Shown piece by piece: positions 5,810 through 8,968 of a stretch of DNA of 8,968 bases. Below the pieces are notes generated by a model that saw only the letters and a list, made by a program, of their open reading frames with translations, did not search any database and was not told the origin of the DNA. Both the position numbers and the translations under genes were made by a program. Source of the DNA: an uncultured Eubacteriales bacterium (GTDB lineage Bacteria; Bacillota; Clostridia; Oscillospirales; Ruminococcaceae); the NCBI GenBank assembly GCA_902493155.1, contig CABUOE010000085.1, forward strand, positions 1-8,968, given 5' to 3'. How positions within the stretch are numbered: the first letter of the stretch is position 1; each line of letters begins with the position of its first letter.

Positions 5810-7096
5810 ATGTTAGGAATAATTTTTGGCGCAATGGTTGTCATGCTGATCCTGACCGTTCCCATTGGCGTTATGCTGCTGGTTGTATCGTTGATTCCCA
5901 GCCTGATTTCTCCGGGATTTTCTGCCTCAATTCCTTTTGTTTTGAGAAATGTAGTGGGAGGATTAAACAGCACTCCATTACTTGCAATCCCGCTGTTTAT
6001 CTTGGGTGGTATCATCATGGCACAGAGCGGCATTGCAGAAAAATTGTTTGATGTTTTCGCATACTTGATCGGAAATAAAACAGGAGGCATGCCTTGCGCC
6101 TCTATTATTACCTGCTTATTTTATGGTGCTATTTCCGGTTCGGCTCCAGCCACCACTGCTGCTGTAGGTACGATGACCATTCCCATTTTGGATGACCTGG
6201 GATATGATCATACTTTTAGTGCCAGTACTGTAGCAGTTGCAGGTGGCCTGGGGGTCATCATTCCTCCGTCGGTTCCGTTTATTGTTTATAGTATGGCCAG
6301 CGGAGCCTCCGTAGGAGATATGTTCCTGGCAGGAATCATTCCCGGATTTCTCATTGCGGCATGTCTAATGATCTATGCTATCTTCTACTGCAAAACCAAA
6401 GGGGAAAACAAGCAGCTGATTCATCAGCGCGTTTCCGAACTTAGAGCTAAGGGATTTTGGGGAGTATTGAAAAGCAGTTTTTGGGCGCTGTTGTCTCCCA
6501 TTATCATCTTGGGCGGGATTTACGGTGGTATCGTTACCCCTACCGAGGCAGCCCTAATCGGAACCTTTTATGCTACCGCAGTCGGTCTTTTTGTTTATCG
6601 GACCTTAAAACTGAAAGACCTGCTTCCTTTGTGCGCGGAAGCTGTGAAAACTACAGCTCCGATGCTTCTGGTATTGGGCACGGCTGCTGCTTTTTCCAGA
6701 ATTCTTTCTTTGCTACAGGCTTCGGATGTGGTACTTTCCCTTGCGGGCGGACTGGTCCATAATAAGTTCTTACTGTTGCTGGTACTGAATATCTTCCTGC
6801 TGTTTATGGGGATGATCATTGATACTTCGCCCAATATTTTGATTTTTACGCCGGTCATGCTGCCTCTTGTCAGCGCGGTGGGAGTCGATCCTGTTCATTT
6901 CGGAATTATCATGGTGGTAAATTTGGCCATTGGGTTTGTCACACCTCCGGTGGGTGTGAACTTGTATGTAGCGCAATCGCTCTCCGGCGTTCCTGTGGCC
7001 AGTTTGGCGAAAAAAGCTCTGCCTTACATGGTAATGTTTTTTATCGCATTGATGCTGATTACATATATCCCAGCGATCAGCACGATTTTACTGTAA
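5810..7096 (+). CDS. dctM: TRAP transporter large membrane subunit (DctM type)
   Basis: This 428-residue polytopic membrane protein is the transport-competent subunit of the TRAP importer, of normal family length and hydrophobic throughout. Conserved features include GAISGSAPATTAAVGT (106-121) followed by IPILDDLGYD, the LGVIIPPSVPFIVYS segment (147-161), GGIVTPTEAA (239-248) and GFVTPPVGVNLYVAQSLSG (375-393); the two PP segments are the paired helical-hairpin regions of the ion-transporter superfamily. I prefer the ATG at 5810 because GGTGA at 5800-5804 and AAGGA at 5794-5798 are better placed for it. A GTG at 5801, overlapping the DctQ stop, is the alternative and adds three residues. The substrate-binding protein gene follows after 65 bases. 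Confidence 0.95.
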   Translation: MLGIIFGAMVVMLILTVPIGVMLLVVSLIPSLISPGFSASIPFVLRNVVGGLNSTPLLAIPLFILGGIIMAQSGIAEKLFDVFAYLIGNKTGGMPCASIITCLFYGAISGSAPATTAAVGTMTIPILDDLGYDHTFSASTVAVAGGLGVIIPPSVPFIVYSMASGASVGDMFLAGIIPGFLIAACLMIYAIFYCKTKGENKQLIHQRVSELRAKGFWGVLKSSFWALLSPIIILGGIYGGIVTPTEAALIGTFYATAVGLFVYRTLKLKDLLPLCAEAVKTTAPMLLVLGTAAAFSRILSLLQASDVVLSLAGGLVHNKFLLLLVLNIFLLFMGMIIDTSPNILIFTPVMLPLVSAVGVDPVHFGIIMVVNLAIGFVTPPVGVNLYVAQSLSGVPVASLAKKALPYMVMFFIALMLITYIPAISTILL

Positions 7097-7103
7097 CAAG
7101 TAG

Positions 7104-7154
7104 CCTTCAAGAGCGTGTTAAGCTCGAAAAAACTAATATTAATTTTGAAGGAGG
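7104..7154 (+). promoter_or_regulatory. Intercistronic dyad overlapping the dctP Shine-Dalgarno
   Basis: CCTTCAA (7104-7110) is the perfect complement of TTGAAGG (7145-7151), and the latter overlaps the strong ribosome binding site AAGGAGG (7148-7154), itself 7 bases before the dctP ATG. Inside the loop is a smaller GAGC/GCTC stem (7111-7114 with 7122-7125) and a TAATATTA palindrome. Folding would partly hide the Shine-Dalgarno. It could tune the level of binding protein relative to the membrane subunits or protect the downstream message. Confidence 0.45.
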
Positions 7155-7161
7155 ATCAACT

Positions 7162-8217
7162 ATGAAAAAGAAATGGATTTGTGGATTGCTTGCAGCGGCA
7201 ATGATGCTTTCTCTCACTGCGTGCAGCGGGGGGACGACTTCCAATGCTGGTAGCAATGCCGACGCATCGGGCTCCGAATTACCTGAAATGACTTTTTCCA
7301 TTGGGCACACAGGAACTGAAGATTCCTGGAACCACGCCATGTGCCTGCGCATCAAAGAAAAACTGGAAGAGTACAGTGGCGGGAAGATTACAGTAAACAT
7401 TTTTCCTAATGGACAGATGGGCAGCGACTCTGAGATGATTCTAAGCGTCATTCAGGGTGATATGACGATGCAGTGTACAAATACTGCCTCTGTAACCAAT
7501 ACAGTTGCCGACTGCGGCGTTGCCGATCTTCCATTCCTCTTTGACAATGTGGAGGATATCAGAACCGCCCTTTCAGACGAAACCTTCGATTCCCTGCTGA
7601 AAGAAAAGTTTGTGGAGCAGAATCTGGAACTGCTGGTAGTGGCAGATCAGGGCTTCCGCTGCATCACTACCAACAGAGAAATTAAAAGCCCGGAGGATTT
7701 GGCCGGTATGCAGATGCGCGTACAGGACAATCCCAACCATATTGAATTCTGGACAGATGCCACTTTGGCTCCCACACCCCTGGCATTTTCTGAGCTGTAT
7801 CTGTCCCTCCAGCAAGGATTGCTGGAAGCACAGGAGAATCCTTATCGTACAACAGTGGCCTCCAAATTCTATGAGGTTCAGAAGTATGTGACAAATTCCA
7901 ACCATGTTCCCCAGTGCAATGTGATTTTCATTGGAAAATCCACATTTGATGCTTTGCCTGCGGAATATCAGGAAATGATCATGCGGGTTTCTGAGGAATT
8001 GCTGCCTTATTCCCAGCAAGTTGCGGATGAGTCCAACGCAGATGATCTGCAATTCCTTCAGGAGCAGGGAATGACTTTTATTGACTTCGATCAGATTGAT
8101 GGCATGCGTGAGTTCTTGAGGGATGCTACTCTGGATAAGGCGATTGAGCGTATGAAAGAGAGCATTGACCCTGAATTGTTGGATGCGTACCTGAAAGCTG
8201 CCGGTTATTCATCTTAA
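7162..8217 (+). CDS. dctP: TRAP transporter substrate-binding lipoprotein (DctP type)
   Basis: This 351-residue extracytoplasmic solute receptor is anchored to the outer face of the membrane. A lipoprotein signal is clear: basic MKKK start, hydrophobic core, lipobox LTAC with the acylated Cys at 21, then a Gly/Ser/Asn-rich linker to about 40. DctP landmarks follow: SGGKITVNIFPNGQMGSDSE (72-91), ADLPFLFDN (121-129), SPEDLAGMQMRVQDNP with the family Arg at 186 that normally grips a substrate carboxylate, and GLLEAQENP (219-227). Having that Arg favours an acidic ligand, though TRAP receptors for other compounds exist. It is the third transporter gene (Q-M-P order), 14 bases before the oxidoreductase gene. 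Confidence 0.96.
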   Translation: MKKKWICGLLAAAMMLSLTACSGGTTSNAGSNADASGSELPEMTFSIGHTGTEDSWNHAMCLRIKEKLEEYSGGKITVNIFPNGQMGSDSEMILSVIQGDMTMQCTNTASVTNTVADCGVADLPFLFDNVEDIRTALSDETFDSLLKEKFVEQNLELLVVADQGFRCITTNREIKSPEDLAGMQMRVQDNPNHIEFWTDATLAPTPLAFSELYLSLQQGLLEAQENPYRTTVASKFYEVQKYVTNSNHVPQCNVIFIGKSTFDALPAEYQEMIMRVSEELLPYSQQVADESNADDLQFLQEQGMTFIDFDQIDGMREFLRDATLDKAIERMKESIDPELLDAYLKAAGYSS

Positions 8218-8231
8218 ATGGAGGCTATGAT

Positions 8232-8968
8232 ATGTTTCAGAAAAAAACTGTAACCATTGGTACGATCGGTGCTGGCTATGCGGCAGGACTTCACGCAAGT
8301 GGATTTCAGCGTGTTTGTGGACTGGAAATCCGTCTGAAGACGATTTGTGATGTTCGACTGGATGCCGCAGAGAAAGTCAAGGATTTGTTTGGATATGAAC
8401 AGGCAATCTCCGACTATGAGGAAATGCTTTCAGATCCGGAAATTGATGTGATCGATATCGTGACTCCTCCGTTTCTCCACTGTACAATGGCTATTCAAGC
8501 GCTCCAAGCAGGGAAGCATGTGATCTGCGAAAAGCCACTAACCGGATATTTCGGACAGAAAGGCGAACTGAATGTAGGTAAGAACACACCTAAATCTGTC
8601 ATGTACCGGGAAGTCATGCGGGACATGGACAGTCTGAAAGCCGTGGTAGAGAGTAGCGGAAGAAAGTTTATGTATGCGGAAAACTTTGTCTATGCGCCGC
8701 CAGTGCAGCGTGCGGCCCAAATGCTTCGAGCAAAGAAGAGTAAGATTTTATATATGCGCGGAGAATTGAGCCTTAATGGTAGTAGTTCTCCCTTGGCTGG
8801 AAAATGGAGCGGGACTGGCGGTGGAATCTTGATGCGAAACGGCTGCCATCCAATTGGCGGAATGCTTTGGCTAAAGCAGCAGGAGGCAAAAGCGCGGGGA
8901 GAAAATATCCGGGTGACCAGCGTTGTAGCGGATTGTGGTGTGACCACTGACTGCCTGCTGCCAGAAGA
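8232..8968 (+). CDS. Gfo/Idh/MocA family NAD(P)-dependent oxidoreductase, 3' end beyond the window
   Basis: The first 245 residues are present; complete members are usually 330-400 residues. A Rossmann fold starts with GAGYAAG (13-19), with D40 after the second strand suggesting NAD. The segment DVIDIVTPPFLH (72-83) and the catalytic-lysine motif CEKPL (99-103, K101) identify the family. Between EKPL and the next conserved helix lies an insertion of roughly 25 residues (about 104-130). The sugar-binding domain begins near 148 and contains GGGILMRNGCHPIGG (196-210) with the conserved His at 206; the Asp usual four residues before the His is Arg202. GGAGG at 8220-8224 is 7 bases before the ATG. 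It likely oxidises or reduces a ring hydroxyl of a sugar or cyclitol in the same pathway as the SDR and isomerase. Confidence 0.93.
   Translation, partial: MFQKKTVTIGTIGAGYAAGLHASGFQRVCGLEIRLKTICDVRLDAAEKVKDLFGYEQAISDYEEMLSDPEIDVIDIVTPPFLHCTMAIQALQAGKHVICEKPLTGYFGQKGELNVGKNTPKSVMYREVMRDMDSLKAVVESSGRKFMYAENFVYAPPVQRAAQMLRAKKSKILYMRGELSLNGSSSPLAGKWSGTGGGILMRNGCHPIGGMLWLKQQEAKARGENIRVTSVVADCGVTTDCLLPE

Noticed and set aside
7573..8052. Minus-strand 159-codon frame inside dctP
   Set aside because: It lies wholly antisense to a clear DctP gene and has no recognisable domain; long antisense frames are common opposite coding sequence.
8227..8253. Alternative ATG just before the Gfo/Idh/MocA gene
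   Set aside because: It is out of frame, stops after eight codons and is only 2 bases from GGAGG; the ATG at 8232 has proper spacing and the family N-terminus.

Overview
The window looks like chromosomal DNA of a low-to-mid GC Firmicute, probably a gut-type Clostridia (Oscillospiraceae/Lachnospiraceae-like). Ribosome binding sites are strong GGAGG types, promoters are sigma-A-like, there is a classic rho-independent terminator, and the substrate-binding protein is a lipoprotein. The two leftmost genes belong to families that recur in mobile elements of these bacteria. The organism assignment is inference from style and gene content, not a database match.

Positions 1-2400 hold an accessory module. 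On the minus strand is a RepA-like AAA ATPase (181-1161). Divergent from it is a zinc-ribbon protein of the DUF6076 type (1321-2397). Their promoters appear to overlap in the intergenic region. The first 180 bases are GC-rich and full of short inverted repeats, and probably contain the start of another minus-strand gene at the window edge. This module is visibly richer in GC than what follows and probably represents one end of an integrated element.

Positions 2460-8968 hold a carbohydrate-type catabolic locus, all on the plus strand. A LysR regulator (2603-3496) has its own promoter and a strong terminator (about 3508-3553). After a roughly 220-base regulatory gap comes a tightly spaced gene run: a short-chain dehydrogenase/reductase, a TIM-barrel sugar isomerase/epimerase with a TTG start, TRAP transporter small and large membrane subunits, a TRAP substrate-binding lipoprotein, and a Gfo/Idh/MocA oxidoreductase that runs off the right edge. 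Gaps between these genes are 1-21 bases except for 65 bases before the binding protein, where a dyad overlaps its Shine-Dalgarno sequence.

The likely working model is that LysR senses a substrate or intermediate, the lipoprotein captures the substrate outside the membrane, and the QM membrane pair imports it using an ion gradient. Two NAD(P)-dependent oxidoreductases and an isomerase/epimerase then remodel it by oxidation, isomerisation and reduction. No kinase, aldolase or glycosidase is visible, so the substrate cannot be named. Sugar acids, cyclitols, or glycosides opened by 3-oxidation chemistry are the main candidates.
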